From RBC074 sp964470555 (GTDB lineage: Bacteria; Acidobacteriota; Blastocatellia; RBC074), in assembly GCA_964470555.1 (NCBI GenBank), contig CAYYDG010000022.1, positions 53,027-117,026 of the forward strand: DNA of 64,000 bases, in the 5' to 3' direction. The notes below the pieces were generated by a model. The model searched no databases, was not told the DNA's origin, and saw only the letters and a list, made by a program, of their open reading frames with translations. Every line of letters starts with the position of its first letter. Position 1 is the stretch's first letter. Of the stretch, positions 37,048-46,246 are shown piece after piece. Made by a program: the position numbers and the translations under genes.

Positions 37048-37356
37048 TCATCTGACAGTAGCCGTAGCAGCCGTTTCCCACTTTTGTGCTTGCGCAGTGA
37101 TGGCTGCAACCAACTGAGGCCAGTCGTGCAACGTTTCAGGATCGAAGTCTGCGCCGTTAGGCCAGACCAAAGTGTGAGCTTCAGGATCAAGTTTCACTGC
37201 GTTGAATAAGGCTGGATCGCGTAACGGGCGATAAAGCTCCCCAGCCAATACAGGGCGAAAATCAATTGTCCGTTCGTGGCCATCGTCAAAACATACGCGT
37301 AGCGTGAATGGCGCAACGATTTCAAAAGAACTGACTTTGTAGATTCGATGAATCAT
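37048..37356 (-). CDS. DUF2442 domain protein
   Basis: A 102-residue protein with the compact DUF2442 fold: RIYKVSSFEIVAPFTLRVCFDDGHERTIDF, then ELYRPLRDPALFNAVKLDPEAHTLVWPNGADFDPETLHDWP. The family is a small alpha/beta domain with an unproven role, often encoded with DUF4160 in a pair that resembles toxin-antitoxin layouts. The partner DUF4160 lies 8 bases upstream but is interrupted by a stop codon. The gene faces the ABC ATPase with a 10-base gap. Confidence 0.88.
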   Translation of the reverse strand: MIHRIYKVSSFEIVAPFTLRVCFDDGHERTIDFRPVLAGELYRPLRDPALFNAVKLDPEAHTLVWPNGADFDPETLHDWPQLVAAITAQAQKWETAATATVR

Positions 37357-37364
37357 TGTTGCCT

Positions 37365-37634
37365 CTATTTCAATGGTTCAATTGACTGATGACTCAAGCC
37401 GGTTTGCAGCCGATCCCAATCAGCCAAAAGTTCTGTCTGATGTAACTCTGACCAGGCTTCCACAAACCGTTGTTGTCTTTTGGGCAATTCTCCGGCGAGC
37501 AATTCGACTGGATCAATTCCGAAAACGGCGACTTTGTCCTGCTAATAAGCGTGAAAATGTGGGCTGTGATGTTGGCCGCCAAATTCGGCGTACATCCTGA
37601 TAATAATGCCAAAAAAGCGGCTTGACTCAGGCAT
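37365..37634 (-). pseudogene. DUF4160 gene with a premature TAG
   Basis: Reading from ATG 37634 gives MPESSRFFGIIIRMYAEFGG, then SPHFHAY, a TAG at 37542-37544, and then QDKVAVFGIDPVELLAGEL plus RQQRFVEAWSELHQTELLADWDRL to a TAG at 37365. Removing the internal stop restores a full-length (about 89-residue) DUF4160 protein including the conserved HFHA motif. Length and frame are otherwise intact, so this is a single nonsense change, either a recent pseudogene or a sequencing error. It directly precedes DUF2442. Confidence 0.8.
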
Positions 37635-37655
37635 GCCAGCTCAACTCCCAGAAAA

Positions 37656-38174
37656 TTACCGCATAGCCAAGACAGTGTCCGTTAGTCGTTCGATGGTGGT
37701 AATGAGCGATTTGCCTGCTTCGTCAAAACGGCCAGCGGCAGCCAGCTGTTCAGCGTCTCTGGCCGAATCCACCGCAAATGTCAGTTTCAGATAATAGACC
37801 TGCAACCGCGGATTGTTTTGAAAACTGCGCGTCAGATTGTCCAGGCCGACTTTCAGATTGCGAACGCTGCCCACCAGCGCTTCTTTGCTTTCCCGGTTTT
37901 TGGCCGCCGCTGCCGGAGTCATTTTTCCTTCGCGGGCTTGTTCGTCTGCGACTTCAAAGCCGTTGATGATTTTGCCGTAAATATAAATGAACCTGGAAAA
38001 GTTCTTGATTTGTTCCGCGACCTGTCCGGCTTCGACTTTCAGATCGGGCGTCGGCGTAGGTTTCGGAGCGGCAGGCGCTCGGCGCGCAGGTTTCTTTTGA
38101 GCGATGGACGCCAGCGGAAAAGCGCAAACTGCCAGGAGTAAAAACGTAAAAGCCAGAGTTGAATAACGTCTCAC
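37656..38174 (-). CDS. Exported helical protein of unknown function
   Basis: A 172-residue protein starting at the GTG at 38174 (GGAGG 7 bases upstream), which places a clean signal peptide (VRRYSTLAFTFLLLAVCAFPLASIAQ) at the N-terminus; a longer frame to 38234 has no leader. After cleavage comes a basic/proline region (KKPARRAPAAPKPTPTP, about 27-45). About 120 residues of amphipathic helix follow, without motifs I recognise. Probably periplasmic. It stands alone between the DUF4160/DUF2442 pair and the divergent amine-oxidase-like gene. Confidence 0.7.
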   Translation of the reverse strand: MRRYSTLAFTFLLLAVCAFPLASIAQKKPARRAPAAPKPTPTPDLKVEAGQVAEQIKNFSRFIYIYGKIINGFEVADEQAREGKMTPAAAAKNRESKEALVGSVRNLKVGLDNLTRSFQNNPRLQVYYLKLTFAVDSARDAEQLAAAGRFDEAGKSLITTIERLTDTVLAMR

Positions 38175-38538
38175 AGAAAAGCCTCCGGTTAGCGAATGCC
38201 TGAATTTGGTTTTGGGGTAAATGTCTTTTAGCACCGCCCGGCAAGTTGTCGCAAGTCATAAAGCCATAAGGCCTTTGCAGATCGCATTGCTTGACCAGTT
38301 TGTAAACGCTGTGTTATTTCGTTGTTCGCTCAAAAGCTGTTTACGCTTCCGGTAGTCCTCTCCGGCATCCAGACTTCTGCAGGAGCGAGGCTTTTTCCAA
38401 TACTTTTTCTGACATCGCCCCGAAAAGGTTGATTCAATTCCAAATACTGTAGCTAAAAAAACTGTATGCCAGGATGGCTTCATATCAGTTTTATTAGCGG
38501 AATAACCCCAGTTCCTACTGAAAACCGACTAGGAGATT
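38175..38538. other. Divergent intergenic region
   Basis: About 360 bases between the exported helical protein and the amine-oxidase-like gene. A possible plus-strand promoter (TTGACC at 38291, 17-base spacer, TTATTT at 38314) would give a 210-base leader. No gene or structured RNA was recognised. Confidence 0.4.
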
Positions 38539-40221
38539 ATGATGCGACGCAAGGTGTTCTTTGTGACGGTCTTATTAACGATTGGATTGTTCGGTTGGCT
38601 GACCGCAGATTTATCTTTGGTTGCCAGCAAAGACAAAACGGCGACGTCTGAGACGCCAGAAACAACAACGGCCGTTGGTAAATTGCAAGGTCCGGTGACG
38701 GTCACAGTTACGCCGGTTGCGCCGACTCAGGAACAGATAGACGCCACAATCAATTCGCTCAGGTCTCATTCATCAGTGGCCAAATTTTTAAGTGGGACGA
38801 AGAATCGCCTGATTGAAGCGGAATATCCGGATGGTTTGCGCCTGGCTTCGAGGGAGCAAAAACTTCGCGCAGTTTTTTACGATTACACCAACAACCGCCC
38901 CATCGTGGTGGACAGCGCGGTGAACGACACACGTCTGACGACGGCGACTGTCGGGACAGTGCAACCATTGCCGAGCGCGGAAGAATTCGATGTCGCGGTG
39001 GACATTGTTCGTAATCACAAGGCGTATTCCGATTTGTTCAAAAACGGCGCGACGGCTTATCGCGCGATGCCGCCGCTGTTGTCGGAAAGCACGGCGATGG
39101 AACGCACTTTGAACGTCGGCATTGAAGCTCCCGGAACCGATACGCCAAATCAAATCGTCGCGGTCAACATGATTCGCAACACGGTTTCTTCGTATATCAA
39201 AAATGCTCCGCCGAATGCGCGTGCCGTTGCGATGTCATGCGGTCTGCCGAACGCGGGGCAGGGGACCACATCGCGCGGAACCGCCGGGCAATTCAATCTG
39301 ACGATCAGTGTGAACCAGGTGCCTATATGGCAAATGCTGGTCATTCGTCCTTCCGCGTCGTCGGGAACGCGCGGGTCTGGAGTTGAAATACGCGATGTGA
39401 GCTATCTGGGCAAAACCATACTCAAGCGCGCTCACCTGCCTATCTTGAACGTGTTGTATGACAACGGCGCTTGCGGCCCTTACCGCGATTGGCAATGGCA
39501 GGAAGGATCGTTTATGGCCAATGGAACCGACTTGGCCCCAGGGATTCGCCAATGCACTTCTCCGCCGCAAACCTTTCTGGAAAGCCAGAGCGACACGGGC
39601 AATTTCCGTGGCGTAGCGATTTATCAGGACCCCGTCAACAACGAAGTGACGCTGGTCAGCGAACTCGAAGCAGGGTGGTATCGGTACATCAGCCGCTGGG
39701 AATTTTCGCCCGCCGGTGTGATTCGAGCGCGATTCGGATTTGATGGCGTCAACAATTCCTGCGTCTGCAACGCGCATTTCCATCACGCGTATTTCCGGCT
39801 GGATTTCGACATAGCCGGAGCCGGTCGTAATCAGTTTACCGAATACGACACACGTTCGTTTTTCACGCCGCTGCTGACCGAAGTGAAACGGTATCGCGAT
39901 TACATTCGCGGCAGATATTGGACGGTGGAAAATCTGCTGAGCGGGGAATTGGTCACCATTCGTCCCGGAGCGAATGACGGCATTGCGGATACTTATGCGC
40001 GTGGCGATGCGTGGTTTTTACGGTATCGCAGCACCGAACTCGATGACGGGCGAAATTCCACAGGATCGAATACGGAAGCCAACCTGGATGCCTTCGTCAA
40101 CGGCGAATCCATTGCCGAACAGGACGTGGTGATGTGGTACACAGGGCACTTTTATCACGTGTACGCCGGCGGAGAGACCGGCCATCTGGTCGGGCCGGAC
40201 ATCATCGTCAATCGCTGGTGA
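38539..40221 (+). CDS. Exported copper-amine-oxidase-like protein
   Basis: A 560-residue protein with an N-terminal signal/anchor (MMRRKVFFVTVLLTIGLFGWL). The C-terminal 280 residues follow the catalytic domain of copper/topaquinone amine oxidases. A catalytic-base Asp308 lies in LYDNGACG, the cofactor-precursor Tyr381 in GWYRY, copper ligands His413 and His415 in AHFHHAYFRLDFDIAG, and a third His (537 or 540) in GHFYHVYAGG. The topaquinone motif N-Y-D/E is replaced by W-Y-R, so cofactor formation is uncertain. Such enzymes oxidise primary amines to aldehydes, ammonia and peroxide. AGGAG precedes the start; a strong terminator follows. Confidence 0.75.
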   Translation: MMRRKVFFVTVLLTIGLFGWLTADLSLVASKDKTATSETPETTTAVGKLQGPVTVTVTPVAPTQEQIDATINSLRSHSSVAKFLSGTKNRLIEAEYPDGLRLASREQKLRAVFYDYTNNRPIVVDSAVNDTRLTTATVGTVQPLPSAEEFDVAVDIVRNHKAYSDLFKNGATAYRAMPPLLSESTAMERTLNVGIEAPGTDTPNQIVAVNMIRNTVSSYIKNAPPNARAVAMSCGLPNAGQGTTSRGTAGQFNLTISVNQVPIWQMLVIRPSASSGTRGSGVEIRDVSYLGKTILKRAHLPILNVLYDNGACGPYRDWQWQEGSFMANGTDLAPGIRQCTSPPQTFLESQSDTGNFRGVAIYQDPVNNEVTLVSELEAGWYRYISRWEFSPAGVIRARFGFDGVNNSCVCNAHFHHAYFRLDFDIAGAGRNQFTEYDTRSFFTPLLTEVKRYRDYIRGRYWTVENLLSGELVTIRPGANDGIADTYARGDAWFLRYRSTELDDGRNSTGSNTEANLDAFVNGESIAEQDVVMWYTGHFYHVYAGGETGHLVGPDIIVNRW

Positions 40222-40238
40222 TTCGGCTGATAAGTTGT

Positions 40239-40277
40239 GAAACACAAAGAGCGGCGAAAAGCCGCTCTTTGTGTTTC
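40239..40277. terminator. Bidirectional terminator between the amine-oxidase-like gene and slt
   Basis: A perfect 17-bp stem (GAAACACAAAGAGCGGC / GCCGCTCTTTGTGTTTC) with loop GAAAA. The stop codon of the convergent transglycosylase gene (40276-40278) lies in the stem. Confidence 0.85.
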
Positions 40278-42612
40278 AACGATAAATTCGCTGATAGGCC
40301 AGATAATGATTCGTCACTTTGAAGACGTAATCTTTGGTCTGGCTTTTCAATACCTCGACGACAAAACGATCTGTGTCGTTGCTGCCGGCGCGAGCAATCC
40401 AGCGGCGAACGGAATCTTCGCTGCCGTTGTAAGCAGCGGCGGCGGCTTGAGGCGTTTTGAATTCATCGAACAGATTTTTCAGGTATTGCGAACCGAACAG
40501 CACGGCGGTGTCGGCGTTGTACAAATCGTTCTGTTCAAAATCGCGCAGCCGCAATTGCGCCGCAATCACCAACGACGTGGACGAGATGAATTGCATCAAG
40601 CCGCGAGCCGCAGCGTAACTTTTGACGCGCGGGTTGTAACCGCTTTCCTGGCGCGCAATCGAAAGCACGAATCGCGGATCAACTCCGCGCGATGTGGCGT
40701 GGCGAGCCAGCGAATCCCTGAACGGCATAGGGAACATGACTTCCGCTGTTTCGCGCGGCAGCAATTCCAACCGGTAATCTTCGGGCAGGGAATTCAAAAT
40801 CGGATCGCCGTAATCCAGGCTTCGTTTGGCGCATTCGCCGCGCGAACAATAAAACGCAATCGTGGCGCGGCTCGCTCCGGTCTCCGCCAGTTCCGGTGCG
40901 CCTTCGTCAAACAATCCCAGAAAAAGCAATTCGTTGGCAATCGTTTGACGACTGGTTCCGGCGGCGGCGGCTTGGTTTTGACCAAGCGGAGCGTTTCGCC
41001 CTGAAGGCGTGTAAGCAATTGTCGCCACTTGATGGCCGCGCAATTTTGAATAGGCGCTTTTCAAAATCTGGAACAGTTCAGTGCGCGTGGGTTCGTCGTT
41101 GACGAGTCGCAATGCCTGAGTTGCGGCAATTTTCGCCGCCGTCGCATTGGCCTGTGCGTTGGCGGAGCGGGCGTAGCCTAAAAACTTGTCTCGTTGCGCG
41201 GCGACCAAGGCTTTCGCGCGCGCGTTTGCCGACAACGCCTGCAACCGTTCGCTGGCTCGCCATCCGTAATAGCCTGCGGCTCCGGCGCGAACTTCCGGCA
41301 TTGCCAGATACTCGCTGATGGCTTCGTCATATCGTCCGAGCTTTTCCAGACAATACGCCCGCATAAACGTGACTTCAGGCAAATTCGTCGTCGCCGTTTG
41401 CCCGCGCACATTCAGCCGAGCCGATTTCAACGCAGTGAATTCGACAAACGCCGATTGAAAGTTTCCCTGCGTCATTCGAATCAACGCGCGTTTGAATTGT
41501 GCGGTGACAACGGCAAACGGATCGCTGAGCGTCATTGCCCGCCTCACCCAGTCCAATGCTTCGTCGTTGCGCCCGGCGGTTCGCAGCGTGTCAATCGCGT
41601 TCATGTGCGCGTAGGTGACATATTCGCTTTTCGGATACTGGCGAATGAATTCTTCGTATCGCGCAACGGCTCCGTCCGTGTTGCCCAGATATTGGCGGCA
41701 ATGGCCGACGTAATAAAACCCAAGTTCGCCGTCCGGTGTGGCAGGGAACTCTTTGCCGACTTGTTCATACCACTTCGCGGAATCAGCGAAATTGTCTTCC
41801 AGGAAAAAGCCTCGCCCGATGTTGAACAGCGCTTCGGAACGTTTGGCGCTGTTGGGGAAACGTCCGACCACGGCCAGCCAGTGTTTGCGGGCTTCGCTGA
41901 AATGACGATTGAACTGATAGATTCGCGCGCGGCGCAGATGCGTTTCTTCGCTGAGCAGGGCATTGACCGCTTCGTCCAACTTGTCCAAACCTGTAATCGC
42001 GCGAAGCGAAATGTCGTCTTGGGCATTTGCGCTGAGCGCCGATTCAAAGGTCGTTCGAGCCGCCGCATCCTGACGAGCCGCCGCTTGAGCTTCGCCGATC
42101 ATCGCCAGATGTTCGCGCCGCACGGCCATCGAACCGCGCAGCAAATTGACGACGGCCTGATATTGACCTGACTTGAAATAACTTTCGGCCAGTCGCGTCA
42201 CTGCGCGGTCTCGCCACAAATGATCGGCGAATTGCCCGATCATCTGTTTCAGCAAGCGCTGCTCTTCTCTTGAATTGCCAGATGCGCGCGCAATTTCCGC
42301 CTGATGCCACAACGCATAACCAGCCAATGGCGAATTCCGGGCGACGACGGATTTCAAGTATTGATTCGCTTCGACCAAACCTGTGTCGCGCCGCATCAGC
42401 AATCGAGCCAGCAAATAATCGTAATTGTTTTTGGCAAAGGCTTCGGGCGAAGCCGCCATCATCTGGCGCAACAGACTTTCCGCCGTTCGCGCATCATCCC
42501 TGTCAATCGCCGCGCGAAGCTGTTGATGCTTTGGAGAACTCACTTGAGCGACGGCCAATGAGTTCAACACAAAAACGGCAAGAGCGATCAGAAAACAGAA
42601 AGCAGATTTCAC
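40276..42612 (-). CDS. slt: Soluble lytic murein transglycosylase with TPR-like N-terminus
   Basis: About 778 residues. The C-terminal 160 residues are a GEWL-like lytic transglycosylase domain: catalytic Glu in SIARQESGYNPRVKS, AARGLMQFISSTS, NLYNADTAVLFGSQYL-like (here DLYNADTAVLFGSQYLKNL) and AAAAYNGSEDSVRRW. The preceding 550 residues are helical repeats of the Slt70/TPR kind. It cleaves glycan strands of peptidoglycan to 1,6-anhydro ends in the periplasm. The open frame extends to 42708, but that stretch is a dispersed repeat. The GTG at 42612 gives a perfect signal peptide (KSAFCFLIALAVFVLNSLAVAQ). The start remains uncertain. Confidence 0.88.
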   Translation of the reverse strand: MKSAFCFLIALAVFVLNSLAVAQVSSPKHQQLRAAIDRDDARTAESLLRQMMAASPEAFAKNNYDYLLARLLMRRDTGLVEANQYLKSVVARNSPLAGYALWHQAEIARASGNSREEQRLLKQMIGQFADHLWRDRAVTRLAESYFKSGQYQAVVNLLRGSMAVRREHLAMIGEAQAAARQDAAARTTFESALSANAQDDISLRAITGLDKLDEAVNALLSEETHLRRARIYQFNRHFSEARKHWLAVVGRFPNSAKRSEALFNIGRGFFLEDNFADSAKWYEQVGKEFPATPDGELGFYYVGHCRQYLGNTDGAVARYEEFIRQYPKSEYVTYAHMNAIDTLRTAGRNDEALDWVRRAMTLSDPFAVVTAQFKRALIRMTQGNFQSAFVEFTALKSARLNVRGQTATTNLPEVTFMRAYCLEKLGRYDEAISEYLAMPEVRAGAAGYYGWRASERLQALSANARAKALVAAQRDKFLGYARSANAQANATAAKIAATQALRLVNDEPTRTELFQILKSAYSKLRGHQVATIAYTPSGRNAPLGQNQAAAAGTSRQTIANELLFLGLFDEGAPELAETGASRATIAFYCSRGECAKRSLDYGDPILNSLPEDYRLELLPRETAEVMFPMPFRDSLARHATSRGVDPRFVLSIARQESGYNPRVKSYAAARGLMQFISSTSLVIAAQLRLRDFEQNDLYNADTAVLFGSQYLKNLFDEFKTPQAAAAAYNGSEDSVRRWIARAGSNDTDRFVVEVLKSQTKDYVFKVTNHYLAYQRIYR

Positions 42613-42679
42613 CGCAGAGGTGGCGCAGAGCTTTTTTTCTCTGCGTGAACTCTGCGGTTCTCTGCGCCTCTGCGGTGAA
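42608..42679. repeat. CACCGCAGAGGCGCAGAG inverted repeat, copy 1 (at the slt start)
   Basis: TTCACCGCAGAGGTGGCGCAGAG and CTCTGCGCCTCTGCGGTGAA are inverted arms around a CTCTGCGTGAACTCTGCGG centre. The GTG that probably starts slt is the last codon of this element. Copies 2 and 3 are at 47900 and 53812. Confidence 0.85.
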
Positions 42680-42730
42680 AAAAGATTGGCAAAAAGTGTC
42701 ATTGGCATTTTTTGAAAAGCGTTGATTGAA

Positions 42731-44104
42731 TTACTTCACTCGGCTCGTTTTGCGTTTGATGAAATCCATCATCACGTATTCGCCCAGGCTTAAACTCGTC
42801 GTGAAGTACGCCTTGCCGCGGGCGATTTCGGTCATCTGCTTGACGAACTCAACCAGATAATAATCGTCCGTCAGCATGAACGTGTTGACTATGATTCCTG
42901 ACTTGCGGCAAGCGGCGACTTCGGCCAGCGTGGCGTCGGTAATCATCGGATCCAACCCCATCGAATTTTTGTAGAGCCGCCGACCGCCGTCACTTTTCTT
43001 TTTCGGCGTGTGCGGATGGCGGCCAAAATCTTCGTCCACGAACAACGCCGAAGGTTTGCCGTCGGTAATCATGATGATCTGGCGCATGTCTTTGCGCTGT
43101 GCCATCAACAAACGCCGCGCCAGCTTCAATCCTTCGCAAGTGTTGGTGTGATACGGACCGACCTGCACGCTGGCCAGTTTGCCAATCGGCACTTCTTCAG
43201 CGGAATCGTGAAAGAGCACCAGCTTCAACGAATCGCCGGGGTATTGCGTGCGAATCAAATGCGCCAGCGCCAGCGTCACGCGCTTGGCCGGAGTGAAGCG
43301 ATCTTCGCCGTACAAAATCATCGAATGCGAACAATCCAGCATCAGCACAGTCGCGCACGAAGATTGATACTCCGATTGCCGCACCATCAAATCCTTGTAT
43401 TCAAGGTTTAACGGTACTCCTAAACCTTCTCTTCCAATCGCGTTCATCAACGTCGCCGTCACATCCAGATTGAGCGAATCACCAAACTCGTAAGGCTTCG
43501 ATGATTCGTACGCCTCGACGCCGGTCGAAAGATATTTGGTGTCGTGCCGACCGAGCGCGGATTTGCCTACGCTGGACATCAGATTCTTCAGCGTTTTGTA
43601 GCCTAGAAAATCTATGCCTTTGTCGGTGACTTCAAATTTGATGTTCGGCTTTTTGAATTCGTCGGTTTGGCCGGGAGCGGTTTGCTGCGGAGCGCGTCCC
43701 TCGCCATCGCCGAACAAGCCGTTAATGGCTTCCTGATCGCCTTGCGCGGTCAAATAGCCTTCCTGAATCAACCGCTGAATCAACCGATCAATCAGTTCGT
43801 CCAGGCGGTGATCGCGCGCATTGCCGTCTTCGTCAAAAAGCTGGTTGTACTGCTCTTGGTCGAGCAATCCGGAATCGCGCAAGGCGCGTTTGATCGCTCG
43901 CCGCAGTTGTTCCAGCGCGTCTTCGGGGTCGAAGTCGCTGAAGTCGTCATCAAAATCGTTTGACCAACCGCGCTGCCAGCGATTGCGAAACTGGTCCTCA
44001 AACCCGCTTTTCAACAAGTGATCGGCCAGCGCCGCCATCAATTCTTCCAAACTGAGATCGTCCCAATTGTCGCCTGTCCATTTTGAATATTTGGTGAAAC
44101 GCAT
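42731..44104 (-). CDS. VWA domain protein (CoxE/ChlD-like) partner of a MoxR-type ATPase
   Basis: A 457-residue protein. The N-terminal half is acidic and helical (FSDFDPEDALEQLRRAIKRALR). The C-terminal half is a von Willebrand A domain with a MIDAS metal site: DCSHSM (D-x-S-x-S), the Thr of the NTCEGL segment and the Asp of MITDGKPSA. Such proteins work with AAA+ MoxR/ChlI-like ATPases as metal-chelatase-like or chaperone complexes that mature enzymes or remodel targets. The ATPase is encoded 494 bases upstream on the same strand, separated by one small gene. Target unknown. Confidence 0.85.
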   Translation of the reverse strand: MRFTKYSKWTGDNWDDLSLEELMAALADHLLKSGFEDQFRNRWQRGWSNDFDDDFSDFDPEDALEQLRRAIKRALRDSGLLDQEQYNQLFDEDGNARDHRLDELIDRLIQRLIQEGYLTAQGDQEAINGLFGDGEGRAPQQTAPGQTDEFKKPNIKFEVTDKGIDFLGYKTLKNLMSSVGKSALGRHDTKYLSTGVEAYESSKPYEFGDSLNLDVTATLMNAIGREGLGVPLNLEYKDLMVRQSEYQSSCATVLMLDCSHSMILYGEDRFTPAKRVTLALAHLIRTQYPGDSLKLVLFHDSAEEVPIGKLASVQVGPYHTNTCEGLKLARRLLMAQRKDMRQIIMITDGKPSALFVDEDFGRHPHTPKKKSDGGRRLYKNSMGLDPMITDATLAEVAACRKSGIIVNTFMLTDDYYLVEFVKQMTEIARGKAYFTTSLSLGEYVMMDFIKRKTSRVK

Positions 44105-44121
44105 AGCAGTTGTCGTTTGCC

Positions 44122-44574
44122 TCAGTCCTCTTGAACCACGATTGATTCTTTTTTTTCGTCAAACAGAACGCAACAAGTTTTTCTTCCGTACTTCCAAACG
44201 GGCGTTCGTTCTGCCATTAGCCATTTCTTTACTCTTGGTAATCCATCATGAACCAGGAACTTTTTCACCAATGGCTTCACTTGTCGTTTGACAGCAAATA
44301 CCGTCAAGCCCCAGTTCTCGTCATACCATCCGTCCTCCATAAATTTTTTGTTGGAACTGAGGACTACAGGATGGGAGTTGTATTCTGCTACAAGAATTCT
44401 GTATGGCGAATTCATCTCCGTAGGGTGTAAGAGAGAAGGCAAAGTGAAGCTAAGGCTTAGGCCAGAAATCTGAGGAACCTCTTGCAAACCTTCACTTAAG
44501 ATTTCGGCGCCAACTGGATAGGATAAGTTCCCAAACAGCCGGGCTTTGTAACGAGTGGGAATTACATACTTCAT
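44122..44574 (-). CDS. Hypothetical protein between the MoxR-type ATPase and VWA genes
   Basis: A 150-residue protein with no family that I recognise. It starts MKYVIPTRYKARLFGNLSYPVG; the middle has beta-like segments (PYRILVAEYNSHPVVLSS) and the C-terminus is basic (VKKFLVHDGLPRVKKWL) with two cysteines (KTCCVLF). Its codon use and base composition are more A/T-rich than those of its flanking genes, which suggests later arrival. It fits snugly between the two genes (24 and 17 bases), so it is expressed with them. Probably a real gene. Confidence 0.6.
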   Translation of the reverse strand: MKYVIPTRYKARLFGNLSYPVGAEILSEGLQEVPQISGLSLSFTLPSLLHPTEMNSPYRILVAEYNSHPVVLSSNKKFMEDGWYDENWGLTVFAVKRQVKPLVKKFLVHDGLPRVKKWLMAERTPVWKYGRKTCCVLFDEKKESIVVQED

Positions 44575-44598
44575 AATTCTGCCTTCTGCCTTTCAAAC

Positions 44599-46068
44599 TT
44601 AATTCACCCTCCCGCCGCTCCAATCGTCGAAGGTTTGGCGGCGGTTCGGTTTTTCCGGTGTCGCTTGGTTATAACTGGTTTTGCCTTTTTCTTCGTTGCG
44701 GGCGAGTTTCTTTTGCGAATGCAAACCTTCCAAAATCAATTCGCAAGCGGCAATCAACGCTCCGCCGGACTCGACTTCGACCTTGCCGCTGCGCGCGGCT
44801 TCGATCAGCCCTTTGACTTTGCGAAGTTGGTTCAATGCTTCTTCTTCGGTCATCACATCGCTCAAGGCCAGAGATTTGCCGTGATTGAAATGATCCATCA
44901 CTTGCCGGAAGTCTATGCCGCTATATCGTTCGGCGAAGACTTCGCCGCAAGCTCGGCGAATCAAATCACGCGCGATGCGTTCGGCTCCGACCTGTTCGCC
45001 TTCGTATTCCAGTTCCAGCTTGCCGGTGACGGCGGGAATCGCCGTGTACACATCGCTGATGCGCGGCACGGCCATCAATTCGCCATTTTGCAACGCGCGA
45101 CGTTCGGCGTTGGACACGACGGTTTCCATCACCGAAATCGGCAATCGCTGGCTGACGCCGGAGCGTTTATCAATGCGTTTGTCATTGCGGGCGACAAACG
45201 CGATTTGTTCGACGACTTCAAAAATCAGATCAGGCACTTCCAGGTTTAGTTCGTCGCCTTCGCGATCCGTCCAGGCTTCCTGTTTGGTGATGGAAATACC
45301 CAGTTCGACCGACGCCGGATAATGCGTTTGGATTTCGGCTCCGATGCGGTCTTTGAGTGGCGTGATGATTTTGCCGCGCGCTGTGTAATCTTCAGGGTTG
45401 GCTGAAAAGACCAGCATGACATCCAGCGGCAATCGCACCGGATAACCTTTGATCTGAACGTCGCCTTCCTGAAGTATGTTGAACAATCCGACCTGAATTT
45501 TTCCGGCCAGATCGGGCAATTCGTTGATGGCGAAAATGCCTCGATTGGCACGCGGCAACAATCCGTAATGAATCGTCAATTCGTCGGAAAGCAGATGGCC
45601 TCCGCGAGCAGCTTTGATTGGATCCACGTCGCCAATGATGTCGGCGATGGTCACGTCGGGCGTCGCCAGTTTTTCGACGTAACGCGCATCGCGGCCAACC
45701 CACGCAATTGGAGCATCGTCGCCTTTTTCCGACAGCAACTGTTTGCCGTAAGCGCTCAAGGGAGCAAACGGATCGTCGTTGATTTCCGAACCGGCCAAAG
45801 CCGGAATTTCTTCGTCAAGCAAGCCGGTCAGTTCGCGCAAAATCCGGCTTTTGGCTTGTCCGCGCAGACCCAAAAGAATGATGTTCTGCCGGGCCAACAG
45901 CGCGTTGACCAATTGCGGAATGACGGTGTCCTCGTATCCGATGACGCCGGGAAACAACGTTTCGCCGAGTTGCAGGCGTTTGATCAGGTTGTGACGAATT
46001 TCCGATTTGACCGGGCGGCTGCGATAACCGGCGGCTTTCAACTCACCGAACGTTTGCGGTTTGGGCAT
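44599..46068 (-). CDS. MoxR/ChlI-like AAA+ ATPase
   Basis: A 489-residue AAA+ protein similar to magnesium-chelatase subunit I and MoxR ATPases. Walker A is GLRGQAKSR (about 67-75). Walker B is replaced by the family form GIFAINELPDLAGKIQVGLFNILQEGDVQIKG (the Glu of NELPDL), followed by sensor 1 (MLVFSANPEDYTARGKIITPLKDRIGAEI), where the arginine fingers also lie. The C-terminal third is helical. With the downstream VWA protein it forms a MoxR-VWA-type pair that probably uses ATP to insert metal into, or remodel, an unknown client. It is the first gene of this run. Confidence 0.88.
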   Translation of the reverse strand: MPKPQTFGELKAAGYRSRPVKSEIRHNLIKRLQLGETLFPGVIGYEDTVIPQLVNALLARQNIILLGLRGQAKSRILRELTGLLDEEIPALAGSEINDDPFAPLSAYGKQLLSEKGDDAPIAWVGRDARYVEKLATPDVTIADIIGDVDPIKAARGGHLLSDELTIHYGLLPRANRGIFAINELPDLAGKIQVGLFNILQEGDVQIKGYPVRLPLDVMLVFSANPEDYTARGKIITPLKDRIGAEIQTHYPASVELGISITKQEAWTDREGDELNLEVPDLIFEVVEQIAFVARNDKRIDKRSGVSQRLPISVMETVVSNAERRALQNGELMAVPRISDVYTAIPAVTGKLELEYEGEQVGAERIARDLIRRACGEVFAERYSGIDFRQVMDHFNHGKSLALSDVMTEEEALNQLRKVKGLIEAARSGKVEVESGGALIAACELILEGLHSQKKLARNEEKGKTSYNQATPEKPNRRQTFDDWSGGRVN

Positions 46069-46188
46069 GGAACTGACGACCTCGCTTATGTGAAGTTGAT
46101 TGATGTTGTGACAATGGTTTTCGGGGACAACAGCTGTTCGATCTTAGTCGCCGGTTGTTGAAGTCGCAAGCAATGGTCTGTGCTAAAG

Positions 46189-46217
46189 AAAAGGGCTGCC
46201 AAGATCGGCAGCCCTTT
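46189..46217 (-). terminator. Terminator after the glycine-zipper protein gene
   Basis: AAAGGGCTGCC / GGCAGCCCTTT (11 bp) with loop GATCTT, followed on the minus strand by TTCTTT. It lies 30 bases past the stop at 46247. Confidence 0.8.
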
Positions 46218-46246
46218 GTTCAACAAGCAATCTTCCTGGTTCTGAT

